A DNA stretch of 64,000 nucleotides from Frondihabitans sp. PAMC 28766 (GTDB lineage: Bacteria; Actinomycetota; Actinomycetes; Actinomycetales; Microbacteriaceae): positions 2,356,001-2,420,000 of the forward strand of contig NZ_CP014513.1 in the NCBI RefSeq assembly GCF_001577365.1. Reading direction: 5' to 3'. The translations under genes were made by a program, and so were the position numbers. The notes beneath the pieces were generated by a model. The model saw nothing but the letters and a program-made list of their open reading frames with translations. It searched no databases and had not been told where the DNA came from. Below, piece after piece: positions 9,108 to 17,516 of this stretch (position 1 is its first letter; every line of letters begins with the position of its first letter).

Positions 9108-9490
9108 GCACTTACTTCCTCGACCGCGAGGATGTGCTGATTGCGGGGAGCGCGGCGTTCGGCTCTGCTCTCGCGGTCCGAGACTTCGGCCTGCTCGATG
9201 CGGCGGTGGCTCGGCCTCAGAGCTCGGTCTTCGGGCTAGACGCGTACCCAGACGTGTGGCAGAAGGCAGCCGCGCTGCTTCATTCGATCGCTCGCAATCA
9301 CGCTTTGGTCGATGGGAACAAGCGCACCGCGTGGGCCGCCGCCTGGGTTTTCTTGGGATGCAATGGCGTGAGTCTTCGCGTCGACTTCGATGTGGATGCG
9401 GCTTACGAGCTCATGATCGAGGCCGCCATCGGAGAGACCGCCGTGCCAGAGCTGGCGAGCGCGCTGCGCTTCTTCGCCGCATCGGCCTGA
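9104..9490 (+). CDS. Doc-like Fic-fold toxin
   Basis: A 128-residue protein with the Fic/Doc motif HALVDGNKRTAW (His66 to Trp77), close to the Doc pattern HxFxDxNKRTA. Known Doc toxins phosphorylate elongation factor Tu and stop translation. Size matches Doc rather than the longer Fic AMP-transferases. The Phe of the consensus is replaced by Leu, which is seen in other Doc-like proteins. GTG start, overlapping the antitoxin stop. Confidence 0.88.
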   Translation: MSTYFLDREDVLIAGSAAFGSALAVRDFGLLDAAVARPQSSVFGLDAYPDVWQKAAALLHSIARNHALVDGNKRTAWAAAWVFLGCNGVSLRVDFDVDAAYELMIEAAIGETAVPELASALRFFAASA

Positions 9491-9573
9491 AGCAATCCCA
9501 TCGGCATGAGGAATGTCGGCGGCCACCCCTACAGTCGACTCACACCGATCGACCGCCACCGGGGGAGCACCGC

Positions 9574-12500
9574 ATGTACGTAGACGGAGACCACGTCGTC
9601 ACCAGCCCGTCCGACCTGAGCACGTGGGCGGCGTGCGAGTGGGCCTTCTTGCGGCGGCTCGACGCGAAGCTGGGGCGCATCGACAAGGCCGAAGACAAGG
9701 CCGACGCGATGCTCGAGCGCACGGCGACGCTCGGCATCGAGCACGAAGAGCGCTACCTCGAGCGGCTCCGCACCGAGCACGGGGCCGAGAACGTCGTCGA
9801 GTTCGCCGACAGGCCTGCCCCGGCCGAGTACGCGAGTGCCGCAGAGGCAGCGCGAGCCGCGATGGCCGCGGGCGCGAAGGTGCTCTACCAGGCAACGTTT
9901 TTCGACGGGTGGTTCCTGGGGTTCTCCGACTTCCTCATCCTGAACGATGCCGGGGCCTACGAGGTCTACGACACCAAGCTCGCCCGCCACGCGAAGATCA
10001 CGGCACTGCTGCAGCTCGCCGGTTACGCCGAGCAGATCGCAGCGCTCGGTCTGCCCGTGGGCGATCGCGTTCGCCTCGTTCTGGGCGACAACTCCGTCAG
10101 CTCGCACGAGCTCGCCGACCTGCTGCCGGTCTACAGGGTGCAGCTTGCGCGACTCCGGGCGACGCTTGCGGAGCGGTTTCTCGCCGAGGCAGCAGTCGAG
10201 TGGGGCGACCCTCTCTACGCAGCCTGCGGGCGATGCAGCGCCTGCGAGACCGAGGTCGAAGCGCACCGCGACCTTGTCCTCGTCGCGGGCATGCGCCTCG
10301 ACCAGCGCAGCAGGCTGCAGGATGCCGGCATCACGACGATCGACGACCTCGCGACGTCGACGGGGCCGGTCGACGGGCTCTCGGCGAAGGTGCTGGCCAA
10401 GCTGCGACGGCAGGCCGCCGCACAGGTCGCCAGCGACGGGGTGCCGCAGGTGGAGGTGCTGGACGCGCGCGCGTTCGCAGCCATTCCTGATCCTGATGCC
10501 GGTGACATCTTCTTCGACTTCGAAGGCGACCCGCTCTACAGCGAAGACAACGACGTGTGGGGGCTCGACTACCTCTTCGGGCTGGTCGAAGCCGACGAGC
10601 GGTTCGTGCCGTTCTGGGCGCACACGTTCGCCGACGAGCGTGCAGCACTGGTCGCGTTTCTCGAGTACGTCGCCGAGCGGCGGGCGGCCTACCCGAACAT
10701 GCACATCTACCACTACGCCTCGTACGAGCGGACGCACCTGCTGTCGCTGGCCGCCCGGCACGGGGTGGGCGAGCAGCAGGTCGACGACCTCCTGCGCGAC
10801 AACGTGCTCGTCGACCTCTACCCGGTGGTGCGGCAGGCGCTCGTGGTCGGGTCGCACAGCTACTCGCTCAAGAAGCTCGAACCGCTCTACATGCCGGGCG
10901 ACCGCTCGGACTACGACGTCACCAACGCGGCCGACAGCATCCAGGCGTACGTCGACGCGATGGAGGTCATGCGCACCAACACCGTGACCGGCCAGCGGAT
11001 GCTCGACCAGGTCGGCGCCTACAACGAATACGACTGCGTGTCGACGCTGAAGCTGCGCGATTGGCTGCTGGGGCTTGCCACTGCCGCCGCTGCTTCGGCC
11101 ACTGCGGAGGGCGCCGGTGCCGGGGCGCCGTTCGGCCAGGCGCCGCTCGACGACGTCGAGAGCGAGCTCGAGCGCATCGTCCGCGAGCCAGACCCCGTCT
11201 ACCTCGGCCTCATGGCGCACCTCGACGGAGTCGACCCGCTCGACCGCACCCCCGACCAGACCGCCATCGCGCTCGCTGCGGCCGCGATCGACTACCACCG
11301 CCGCGAAGAGAAGACCTACTGGCAAGAGCACTTCGCCCGCCTCCGCGACCCCATCGACGAGTTCGCCGACACCCGCGACGTGTTCGTCGTCGAACGTGCC
11401 TCGGTCTACCGCGACTGGGCGCCGCCCGTCGGCCGCGGCAAGAGCTGGTCGCGCGAGCTGCGTCTGTCGCTGCGCCCGGCGCCGGGCAGCAAGCTGCGCG
11501 AGGGCTCGCCCATCGGCCCGCTGCTCTACGACTTCCCCCACCCTCTGGGGCTTCGCGACGCAGGATCGGGATCACGCGGCTACACCCAGAGCGTCGCCCT
11601 GGCCTCGGTGCAGGCCACGCCCGACGGGCTCGAAGCCGTCGTCGTCGAACGTGCTGCCACCGAGGCCGACGCCTACGACGCTCTGCCCGTCGTGCTCGGG
11701 CCGGCGGCCCCGCCGCGCGCTGCGCCACAGCCAGCCGCGATCTCGGAGTGGGGCGGCCACGTGCTCGACCACATCGACGACCTCCCGGCCGACCCGGCCC
11801 TCGACCTGCTGCGGCGGCTGCCGCCACGCGGACCCATCGCGCCGATCGTCGACGACGAGGATGCCGTCACGCCAGTCGTGACGACACTGCTCGGCATGGA
11901 CCAGTCGGCGCTCGCGATCCAGGGGCCGCCCGGCACAGGCAAGACGTACGTCGGCAGCCGCGTCATCGCGCGGCTGGTCGTGGAACACGGCTGGAAAATC
12001 GGCGTCGTCGCGCAGTCGCACGCGGCGGTCGAGAACGTGCTCACCGCGGTCGTCGAGGCCGGGCTCGCACCCGAGCTCGTCGGCAAGGAGCGGAAAGACG
12101 GCGTCACGGACGATGTGGCGTGGACGGCCGTGAAGAAGGGCAAGACGGCTGACTTCGCGAGCCGGGACGGCGGGTTCGTGGTCGGCGGGACAGCGTGGAC
12201 GTTCGCGGGGGCGAACAAGGTGGGGCGGCGCTCACTCGACCTGCTGGTCGTGGAGGAAGCAGGGCAGTTCTCGCTCGCGCCGACGATCGCCGCGTCGGTG
12301 GCCGCGCGCCGGATCCTGCTGCTCGGAGACCCGCAACAGTTGCCGCAGGTCAGCCAGGGCATTCACCCCGAGCCCGTCGACCAGTCGGCGCTCGGCTGGC
12401 TGGCCCAGGGCAATGACGTGCTGCCGGCACGGTTCGGCTACTTCCTCGCGCACACGCGGCGGATGGCGCCCGAGGTGTGTGCTCCCGTGTCCGAGCTGTC

Positions 12501-13071
12501 GTATGCGGGCGAGCTCACCTCGATCGCGCCGCCTCGGTCGCTCGACGGGGTGGATCCGGGGCTGCACGTGGTGCCCGTGACGCACCGGCGCAACACGACG
12601 TCGTCGCCCGAAGAGGTCGACCGGGTCGTCTCTCTCGCGGTGGGGCTCCTTGGGCGCACGTGGGTGTCCGACCCCGCCAAGGCCGGCGAGCCGCTCGCCG
12701 ACACGGACATCATCGTGGTCGCGCCGTACAACGCGCAGGTCGGGCTGCTGCGCGACGCTCTGGATGCGGCCGGTCTGGCCGGCACGCAGGTCGGCACCGT
12801 CGACATGTTCCAGGGGCGGGAGGCCGCTGTCGCGATCATCTCGCTCGCGGCCTCCTCGGCCGCCGACATCCCCCGCGGGCTCGAGTTCTTGCTGATGCCG
12901 AACCGGCTCAACGTGGCCATCTCGCGGGCGCAGTGGGCGGCCTTCCTCGTGGCGTCGCCGGGGCTCGCGCTTGGGCTGCCGCAATCGGTCGGTGAGCTGC
13001 GGCTGCTCAGTCGCTACTTGACGCTGATCGAGGGGCGTGACGAGCCAGCTCCGGTTGTCGCCGACGCGTAG
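9574..13071 (+). CDS. TM0106-family RecB-like nuclease fused to a superfamily 1 helicase
   Basis: A 1165-residue multidomain enzyme. The N-terminal 240 residues are RecB-like, including YEVYDTKLA and a Cys cluster (CGRCSACE, about residue 218) that may hold an iron-sulphur cluster. Next comes an RNase-H-like exonuclease segment beginning FFDFEGDP (about 313) and ending NEYDCV. The C-terminal half is a UPF1/DNA2-type helicase: Walker A GPPGTGKT near 783, EEAGQ near 894, GDPQQLPQ near 918, VDMFQG near 1076 and LNVAISRAQ near 1109. It probably processes DNA ends or damaged forks. The frame is open upstream into the toxin gene; I chose the ATG at 9574 because of GGGGGAGCACCGC before it. Confidence 0.85.
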   Translation: MYVDGDHVVTSPSDLSTWAACEWAFLRRLDAKLGRIDKAEDKADAMLERTATLGIEHEERYLERLRTEHGAENVVEFADRPAPAEYASAAEAARAAMAAGAKVLYQATFFDGWFLGFSDFLILNDAGAYEVYDTKLARHAKITALLQLAGYAEQIAALGLPVGDRVRLVLGDNSVSSHELADLLPVYRVQLARLRATLAERFLAEAAVEWGDPLYAACGRCSACETEVEAHRDLVLVAGMRLDQRSRLQDAGITTIDDLATSTGPVDGLSAKVLAKLRRQAAAQVASDGVPQVEVLDARAFAAIPDPDAGDIFFDFEGDPLYSEDNDVWGLDYLFGLVEADERFVPFWAHTFADERAALVAFLEYVAERRAAYPNMHIYHYASYERTHLLSLAARHGVGEQQVDDLLRDNVLVDLYPVVRQALVVGSHSYSLKKLEPLYMPGDRSDYDVTNAADSIQAYVDAMEVMRTNTVTGQRMLDQVGAYNEYDCVSTLKLRDWLLGLATAAAASATAEGAGAGAPFGQAPLDDVESELERIVREPDPVYLGLMAHLDGVDPLDRTPDQTAIALAAAAIDYHRREEKTYWQEHFARLRDPIDEFADTRDVFVVERASVYRDWAPPVGRGKSWSRELRLSLRPAPGSKLREGSPIGPLLYDFPHPLGLRDAGSGSRGYTQSVALASVQATPDGLEAVVVERAATEADAYDALPVVLGPAAPPRAAPQPAAISEWGGHVLDHIDDLPADPALDLLRRLPPRGPIAPIVDDEDAVTPVVTTLLGMDQSALAIQGPPGTGKTYVGSRVIARLVVEHGWKIGVVAQSHAAVENVLTAVVEAGLAPELVGKERKDGVTDDVAWTAVKKGKTADFASRDGGFVVGGTAWTFAGANKVGRRSLDLLVVEEAGQFSLAPTIAASVAARRILLLGDPQQLPQVSQGIHPEPVDQSALGWLAQGNDVLPARFGYFLAHTRRMAPEVCAPVSELSYAGELTSIAPPRSLDGVDPGLHVVPVTHRRNTTSSPEEVDRVVSLAVGLLGRTWVSDPAKAGEPLADTDIIVVAPYNAQVGLLRDALDAAGLAGTQVGTVDMFQGREAAVAIISLAASSAADIPRGLEFLLMPNRLNVAISRAQWAAFLVASPGLALGLPQSVGELRLLSRYLTLIEGRDEPAPVVADA

Positions 13072-13123
13072 GCACCGCTTAGCGCGGATACGCGCAAATG
13101 TCGGCAGCTTGTCGTAAGATGGG

Positions 13124-13143
13124 TTTACGCAGAAATGCGCAAA
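13124..13143 (+). promoter_or_regulatory. NrtR-type operator candidate upstream of the ADP-ribosylglycohydrolase
   Basis: TTTACGCAGAAATGCGCAAA is a near-perfect palindrome ending 23 bp before the ATG at 13167. A close copy lies in the promoter of the NrtR-like gene (14848-14867). The pairing suggests that this regulator controls both genes. Confidence 0.6.
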
Positions 13144-13166
13144 CGAATCGACGAAGTGAGGGTCTC

Positions 13167-14078
13167 ATGAGCACAACGGACCGCGCCACCGGCGCCCTGG
13201 TCGGCATGGCCTGCGGCGACGCCCTCGGCGCCGGCTACGAGTTCGGCCCGGCGCTGCCCGACGACCGCGTCGTGCGCATGAAGGGCGGCGGCGGCTTCAT
13301 GTGGGAGCCCGGCGAGTGGACGGACGACACCTCGATGGCCATCCCCCTTGCCCAGGCGCTGGCGCGCGGGGATCGGCTCGACGATGCCGAAACCCTCGAC
13401 CGTGTCGTCAGTGAGTGGGCGACCTGGGCCGACACGGCGCCCGACGTCGGCAACCAGACGCGGGCCGTGCTGGGGCAGCTGCAGGATGCGACGGAGGCGA
13501 GCGCCCGAGTCGCCGCGCGAGCCGAGCACGAGCGATACGGGCAGTCAGGAGGCAACGGGTCGCTGATGCGGACGGCGCCGGTCGCGCTCGGCCACCTGTC
13601 CGACCCCGAGGGCCTCGTTGCAACGGCTCGGCGGGTGAGCGACCTGACGCACTTCGACGAGGATGCGGGGGATGCCTGCGTGATCTGGTGCCTCGCGATC
13701 CGGAGGGCGATCGTCGACGGCGAGCTCGACGTGCGCAGTGGCATCGACGCGCTGCCCTCCGACCGGCGGCAGCGGTGGCACGACCTCCTCGACGTCGCCG
13801 AGGCGTCGCAGCCGCGCGACTTCACGAGCAACGGATGGGTTGTCGAAGCGGTGCAGGGAGCCTGGTCGGCGATCACGCACGGCACGACGCTCGTCGACAT
13901 GCTCGAGCGCGCAGTGCGCGGCGGCAACGACACCGACACGGTCGCTGCGATCGCGGGCGGCCTGGCCGGGGCGTTCTACGGCGCGAGTGCCGTGCCACCG
14001 GAGTGGCGCGAGATCGTGCACGGGTGGCCAGGGCTGCGGTTCGGTGACCTCGTCGAGTTGGCCGAGGCTGCGATCTAG
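13167..14078 (+). CDS. ADP-ribosylglycohydrolase (DraG family)
   Basis: A 303-residue enzyme of the DraG fold that removes ADP-ribose from proteins or other acceptors. The metal-binding motifs are present: GDALG at 14-18, WTDDTSM at 50-56, GGNGSLMR in the middle and GGNDTDTVAAIAGG near the C-terminus. Length is normal. It is followed by a bidirectional hairpin and a convergent NrtR-like gene. The shared operator suggests regulation by NAD or ADP-ribose status. The start follows GTGAGGGTCTC. Confidence 0.92.
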   Translation: MSTTDRATGALVGMACGDALGAGYEFGPALPDDRVVRMKGGGGFMWEPGEWTDDTSMAIPLAQALARGDRLDDAETLDRVVSEWATWADTAPDVGNQTRAVLGQLQDATEASARVAARAEHERYGQSGGNGSLMRTAPVALGHLSDPEGLVATARRVSDLTHFDEDAGDACVIWCLAIRRAIVDGELDVRSGIDALPSDRRQRWHDLLDVAEASQPRDFTSNGWVVEAVQGAWSAITHGTTLVDMLERAVRGGNDTDTVAAIAGGLAGAFYGASAVPPEWREIVHGWPGLRFGDLVELAEAAI

Positions 14079-14094
14079 CCAGGCGCGGCGCTGG

Positions 14095-14123
14095 GCGCGG
14101 GCCCCGGGGTTGGGGGCCCGCGC
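14095..14123. terminator. Hairpin between convergent genes
   Basis: Perfect 11-bp arms (GCGCGGGCCCC and its complement) with a 7-base loop, placed between the stops of two convergent genes. There is no T-tract, which is common in high-GC actinobacteria. Likely a two-way terminator. Confidence 0.65.
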
Positions 14124-14128
14124 GACGG

Positions 14129-14839
14129 TCAGGCGCGCGTGTAGAGCTGCGCGGGCTTGCCGACCGAGCCCTCGCTGCGCGCGTCGACCTTGCGCAGCTG
14201 CGGCTCCATCGCCCGACGGAAGGCGTCGCGCTGCAACGCCTCGCCCGCCAGCACCTCGTGCGTCTGCCGCAGCTGCGTCAACGTGAACGGCCCCGCGACA
14301 AGGGCGGCAGGATCCGGGTGCTCGGCATAGTCCGCGCGGAGCGTCGCGACAGCCCGAGCCACGATCTCGTTGTGGCCGTAGGGCAGGGGCTCGACCTCGG
14401 ACACCGGCACGAACGCGGCTTTCGCCCGATCCTGCGACACCCGATCGAACGGGACCGCGACCAGATGCGCTACCGACAAGACCCAGCCACGATCGTCGCG
14501 TTCGGGCTCGTCGAACACGTGCAATTGGCGCGGCGCGAGCCCCTCGATGCCCGCCTTGTCGCGAAGCGAGCGGAGGACGGCGTCGGCGAGGCGCTCGCCC
14601 TCGTGGAGGAATGTGCCGGGCAGACGACGGCTCGTCGGGCTCTTCGCCGGGCCGGCGCTTGTGCCCGGGCCGGCGCTCGAGCTGGCTGTGGTGCCCGCCC
14701 CGGCGGTCGCGCCCGCCTCGACCAGCAGGACGGCGAGCTGTCGCTCGGGCGTGACCGTCAGCACGGCCGTGTCGACCGCGACCGAGGGGCGCGGGTAGTC
14801 GGCGAGCGTCTTGTGATGCGAGTCGCGGTAGGTGGGCAC
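14129..14839 (-). CDS. NrtR-like transcriptional regulator (degenerate Nudix plus winged helix)
   Basis: A 236-residue protein with a Nudix-fold N-terminus and a winged-helix C-terminus (about 160-236, ending in a basic stretch). The Nudix box is degenerate: where the consensus needs RE..EE it reads RSLRDKAGI, so hydrolysis is unlikely and ligand sensing is expected. NrtR proteins respond to ADP-ribose or related NAD metabolites. A low-complexity Gly/Ala/Ser insert sits at about 45-72. Its own promoter carries the palindrome shared with the ADP-ribosylglycohydrolase gene, consistent with autoregulation. Confidence 0.82.
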   Translation of the reverse strand: MPTYRDSHHKTLADYPRPSVAVDTAVLTVTPERQLAVLLVEAGATAGAGTTASSSAGPGTSAGPAKSPTSRRLPGTFLHEGERLADAVLRSLRDKAGIEGLAPRQLHVFDEPERDDRGWVLSVAHLVAVPFDRVSQDRAKAAFVPVSEVEPLPYGHNEIVARAVATLRADYAEHPDPAALVAGPFTLTQLRQTHEVLAGEALQRDAFRRAMEPQLRKVDARSEGSVGKPAQLYTRA

Positions 14840-14847
14840 GGGAACAA

Positions 14848-14867
14848 TTTACGCGGTGGTGCGCAAT
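14848..14867 (-). promoter_or_regulatory. NrtR-type operator candidate upstream of the regulator gene
   Basis: TTTACGCGGTGGTGCGCAAT lies 9-28 bp before the regulator start and matches the site at 13124-13143 in 15 of 20 positions, including both half-sites. Confidence 0.6.
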
Positions 14868-15091
14868 TGCGGGTCAGGCGTGCGTGTGTGAGGCGAGTTT
14901 CGTGCAGGTGCTCGCAGAACTGTGTTCGCGGAGGCGTCGATTGGCTCTGGAGCCAATCAAGCTGTTCGCGAACTTCTCCCATGTGGGGCATGCGTCAACG
15001 CAAGTTGCATCGCACCGATCGGGACGGCCGCGACCACCCAGAGGGCGGACCACCCGAGCTCGACGTGGGCAAGCTGCGCGTTCCAGTGTGG
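14868..15091. repeat. Gap with a 9-bp inverted repeat
   Basis: No gene is seen. At 14939-14958 GATTGGCTC and GAGCCAATC form a perfect hairpin with two bases between, flanked on both sides by TTCGCG. It could be a regulator site or the terminator of the leftward gene at 15092-15538, whose stop is 130 bp away. There is no T-tract. Confidence 0.4.
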
Positions 15092-15538
15092 TCATATCCG
15101 CGTCCGTCCTCGGGGTCGAGATCGCGGCGTGCTTGTTTTCTGCACGAGGGGCTGTCGATTCAGCACGAAGTAGAGGCCGAGTGCCAAGCCGACGAAGAGC
15201 ACGGCCGCGAGGACGGCGAAGAGAGGGCCTGCCTGAATGTCGACACCGCCACCTGGCTCGTCGGTCAGGTGGGTCGTTTCGATGAGCAGGGGCACCGACA
15301 CGGGCAGGTGGGTCGACCAGACGACAGCGGTCAGGCCGACCAGCCCGACGACCACGAGCAGCGGAAGCAGGACCGCGGCACCGAGAGTCGCCAACAGGAT
15401 GTTGCGGCCGACCAGCGGTGCGCGCGAGTCGGGATCGGCGCGGACCCTTCGCCGGATCCAGTACGTGCCGAGCATGACCGCGGCGGCACCGAGAAGGGGA
15501 GGCAGCGCAACAAGGAGGTTCCACCTGAGGAGACTCAT
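15092..15538 (-). CDS. Hypothetical three-helix membrane protein
   Basis: A 148-residue protein with hydrophobic segments at about 5-25, 45-72 and 103-125, and a basic C-terminus that should face the cytoplasm. I do not recognise a family. It is divergent from the secreted-peptide cassette that begins at 15773. Confidence 0.65.
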   Translation of the reverse strand: MSLLRWNLLVALPPLLGAAAVMLGTYWIRRRVRADPDSRAPLVGRNILLATLGAAVLLPLLVVVGLVGLTAVVWSTHLPVSVPLLIETTHLTDEPGGGVDIQAGPLFAVLAAVLFVGLALGLYFVLNRQPLVQKTSTPRSRPRGRTRI

Positions 15539-15772
15539 TCGCCATCCGATCGCTCGATCCTGCTGCGCACCGGATTAGGTGCGTGACAGAGATCCTAACG
15601 CCATGGAATGTCACGTGATTAATTTGACATGGTGAGGCGAGGTCGGGCAAGGTGGCAGAGCCGAGATGAACAGAAGGGTTCACCCCGGCTCTCTCCGGCA
15701 CCGTTGCAGCGGTGCCAGAGACCTCACGACAAGGGAAACGCCCTCGTCGAGAAGCAGATCGGACCGTACTCC

Positions 15773-16222
15773 ATGAAATCTGACAAGCGCTGGCTGACCT
15801 GGCGGAAGACCGTCGCAATCATCGCTCTGACCGCACCGGCGATCGTGGGCGTGGGAGGGGCCGCCAACGCAGCCGTTCCGGCTCATGCGGGCGCGACAGC
15901 GAACGCAACGGCGTCCGTGTCGGCGCCTGTGGCCGGATCGACGACGATGACGTCCGCCTCGCCGGCCACCACCCTGGCGGCGAGCGGCACGTCGTCTGCC
16001 GAGGTGGCTCCGGATCGCGCGGGCGGCCCAGCCTCGGCTCGCGTGAGCGTCGCCACGGTCGTGAGTGCGATCAAGAAGATCCCTGGCCTCTGGGCGACGT
16101 TCAGCGCGGCGGTGAAGAAGGCCTACGCGGCGTTCACACCGCTATGGAACGGCATCAAGGCCGTGCTCGGAGGTATCGGCACGCTCGTGAGTGCCCTGGA
16201 CATCTGGAACTACTTCCACTGA
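15773..16222 (+). CDS. Secreted small protein, possible bacteriocin-like peptide precursor
   Basis: A 149-residue protein. Residues 1-33 are a clear Sec signal: basic start, hydrophobic core, and ANA-AVP cleavage pattern. The next 60 residues are low-complexity Ala/Thr/Ser. The last 55 residues are Lys-spaced, hydrophobic and amphipathic (VVSAIKKIPGLW, AAVKKAYAAF, LWNGIKAVLGGIGTL) and end in an aromatic cluster, WNYFH. That end resembles membrane-active peptides but matches no family I know. It heads a cassette with a small membrane protein and an ABC transporter, the layout of Sec-exported bacteriocins with self-protection. The frame is open upstream; the ATG at 15773 gives the signal peptide. 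Confidence 0.7.
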   Translation: MKSDKRWLTWRKTVAIIALTAPAIVGVGGAANAAVPAHAGATANATASVSAPVAGSTTMTSASPATTLAASGTSSAEVAPDRAGGPASARVSVATVVSAIKKIPGLWATFSAAVKKAYAAFTPLWNGIKAVLGGIGTLVSALDIWNYFH

Positions 16223-16308
16223 TCGCAGCCGGTGCGACGGGCCGGGCACGACCCGTCGCACCCTCGCACGCTCTCCTCGCCCACCGCTCCACCACGAAAG
16301 GCTCGATC

Positions 16309-16563
16309 ATCACCACCGACGAGACACCCACCAGAACCGCCGATGCCATCACCATCTCGTCACTGTTCGCGACAGTCTGCCTCGTTCTCACCGTCGTCTT
16401 TCTATTCTTCGACAGCCCTCTTCGGTTCGCCCCGTTGGGCCCGGGAATCGTTGTCGCCGCGGTGACGGGGTGGCTGGCGCCGCACCGGCGCGAACCTCGA
16501 ATGGCGCTCACGTCGCTCCTCCTTGCGACCGCCGTGTCACTCGCCGTACTGGAGTGGAGATGA
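16309..16563 (+). CDS. Small membrane protein in the peptide/ABC cassette
   Basis: The frame encodes two or three hydrophobic segments (SLFATVCLVLTVVFLFF, then GPGIVVAAVTGW, then a Leu/Ala helix) and ends in ATGA shared with the ATPase start, so it is translated with it. No ATG, GTG or TTG is present in frame between the peptide gene stop and the first membrane helix. AAAGG at 16297-16301 stands 7 bases before an ATC at 16309, making ATC a plausible start. Otherwise the start would lie inside the peptide gene at 16144. Likely an immunity or transporter partner protein. Confidence 0.5.
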   Translation: MTTDETPTRTADAITISSLFATVCLVLTVVFLFFDSPLRFAPLGPGIVVAAVTGWLAPHRREPRMALTSLLLATAVSLAVLEWR

Positions 16564-17516
16564 CCGCAGCTCCCGAGGCGGCGATCACAGTTCGGCGGCT
16601 CACCAAGACGTACGGCGCACACGCTGCGGTCGACGATGTGTCCTTCACCGCCAGGCCGGGCGCCGTGACGGCCCTGCTGGGGCCCAACGGCTCGGGTAAG
16701 TCGACGACGATGCGACTCATGCTGGGGCTGGCGCGGGCCGACAGCGGGGAGGTGCTCTTCGGCAGTTCGACCTACGACGAGTTGGTGAACCCCGCGGCCG
16801 ACGTCGGGATCCTGCTCGATGCCAGCGCTCAGCACACCGGTCGCAGTGTCCGAGAGAGCGTCGAGCTTGCCGGCTTGATGTGCGGCGCATCGAGACAGCG
16901 GGTGCGGCAATGTCTGGCCACCGTCGGGCTCGCCGACGTGTCGAGTCGCAAAGTGGGTGCTCTGTCGTTGGGCATGCGGCAGCGGCTCGGGCTGGCGATA
17001 GCCCTGCTCGGCGCGCCGAAGATCCTCCTGCTCGACGAGCCGGGCAACGGCCTCGACCCCGAAGGGCTGGCCTGGCTCAACGAGTTCCTCTCGAGGTTCG
17101 CTCGTGCCGGGGGGACCGTCCTGGTCTCCAGCCACCACCTCGCCGAGATCGAAGCAATCGCCGACGATCTGGTCGTGCTCGACCGAGGTCAGGCGAAGTA
17201 CGCGGGGCCGGCACGCGACTTTGGCGGGGCGAATGACACCAGAGGATGCCGGGCGAGCTCCGTCAACGACGAGGCCCTGCTCGCTGCTGCGGCCGAACGC
17301 GGCATTCCCGTCGAGGCGGCGGCCGGCGGGGGAGTCGTCGCGGATGTCGAGCCCGAGGTGCTCGGCCGCCTGTCCGTCGAAACCGGCGTCGCTCTGACAT
17401 CGCTGGCCCGCATCGCACCGAGTCTCCAGCAGTACTTCCTCGACACCACGAGCGGCGAATTCCAGGGGCGTCACGACGACCTCATGGCCCTGTCGAAAGC
17501 ACCGGAGGTGCCGTGA
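16560..17516 (+). CDS. ABC transporter ATP-binding protein
   Basis: A 318-residue ATPase: Walker A GPNGSGKST near residue 43, signature LSLGMRQRLG, Walker B ILLLDEPGNGLDP, and the His-loop SSHH. The 90-residue C-terminal extension is usual in DrrA/CcmA-type exporters and bacitracin-type immunity pumps. It overlaps the small membrane gene by four bases and the permease by one, so all are one operon with the secreted peptide. Confidence 0.93.
   Translation: MTAAPEAAITVRRLTKTYGAHAAVDDVSFTARPGAVTALLGPNGSGKSTTMRLMLGLARADSGEVLFGSSTYDELVNPAADVGILLDASAQHTGRSVRESVELAGLMCGASRQRVRQCLATVGLADVSSRKVGALSLGMRQRLGLAIALLGAPKILLLDEPGNGLDPEGLAWLNEFLSRFARAGGTVLVSSHHLAEIEAIADDLVVLDRGQAKYAGPARDFGGANDTRGCRASSVNDEALLAAAAERGIPVEAAAGGGVVADVEPEVLGRLSVETGVALTSLARIAPSLQQYFLDTTSGEFQGRHDDLMALSKAPEVP

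Noticed and set aside
9529..11541. A 670-codon leftward frame
   Set aside because: Antisense to the nuclease/helicase gene, which carries all the recognisable motifs.
14939..14958. Intrinsic terminator
   Set aside because: The stem is perfect but lacks a T-tract and is 130 bp beyond the nearest stop; kept only as an unassigned dyad.
15773..16222. Lactococcin 972-type bacteriocin
   Set aside because: The gene order is similar, but the mature sequence has none of the family's Gly/Tyr/Asn-rich pattern.
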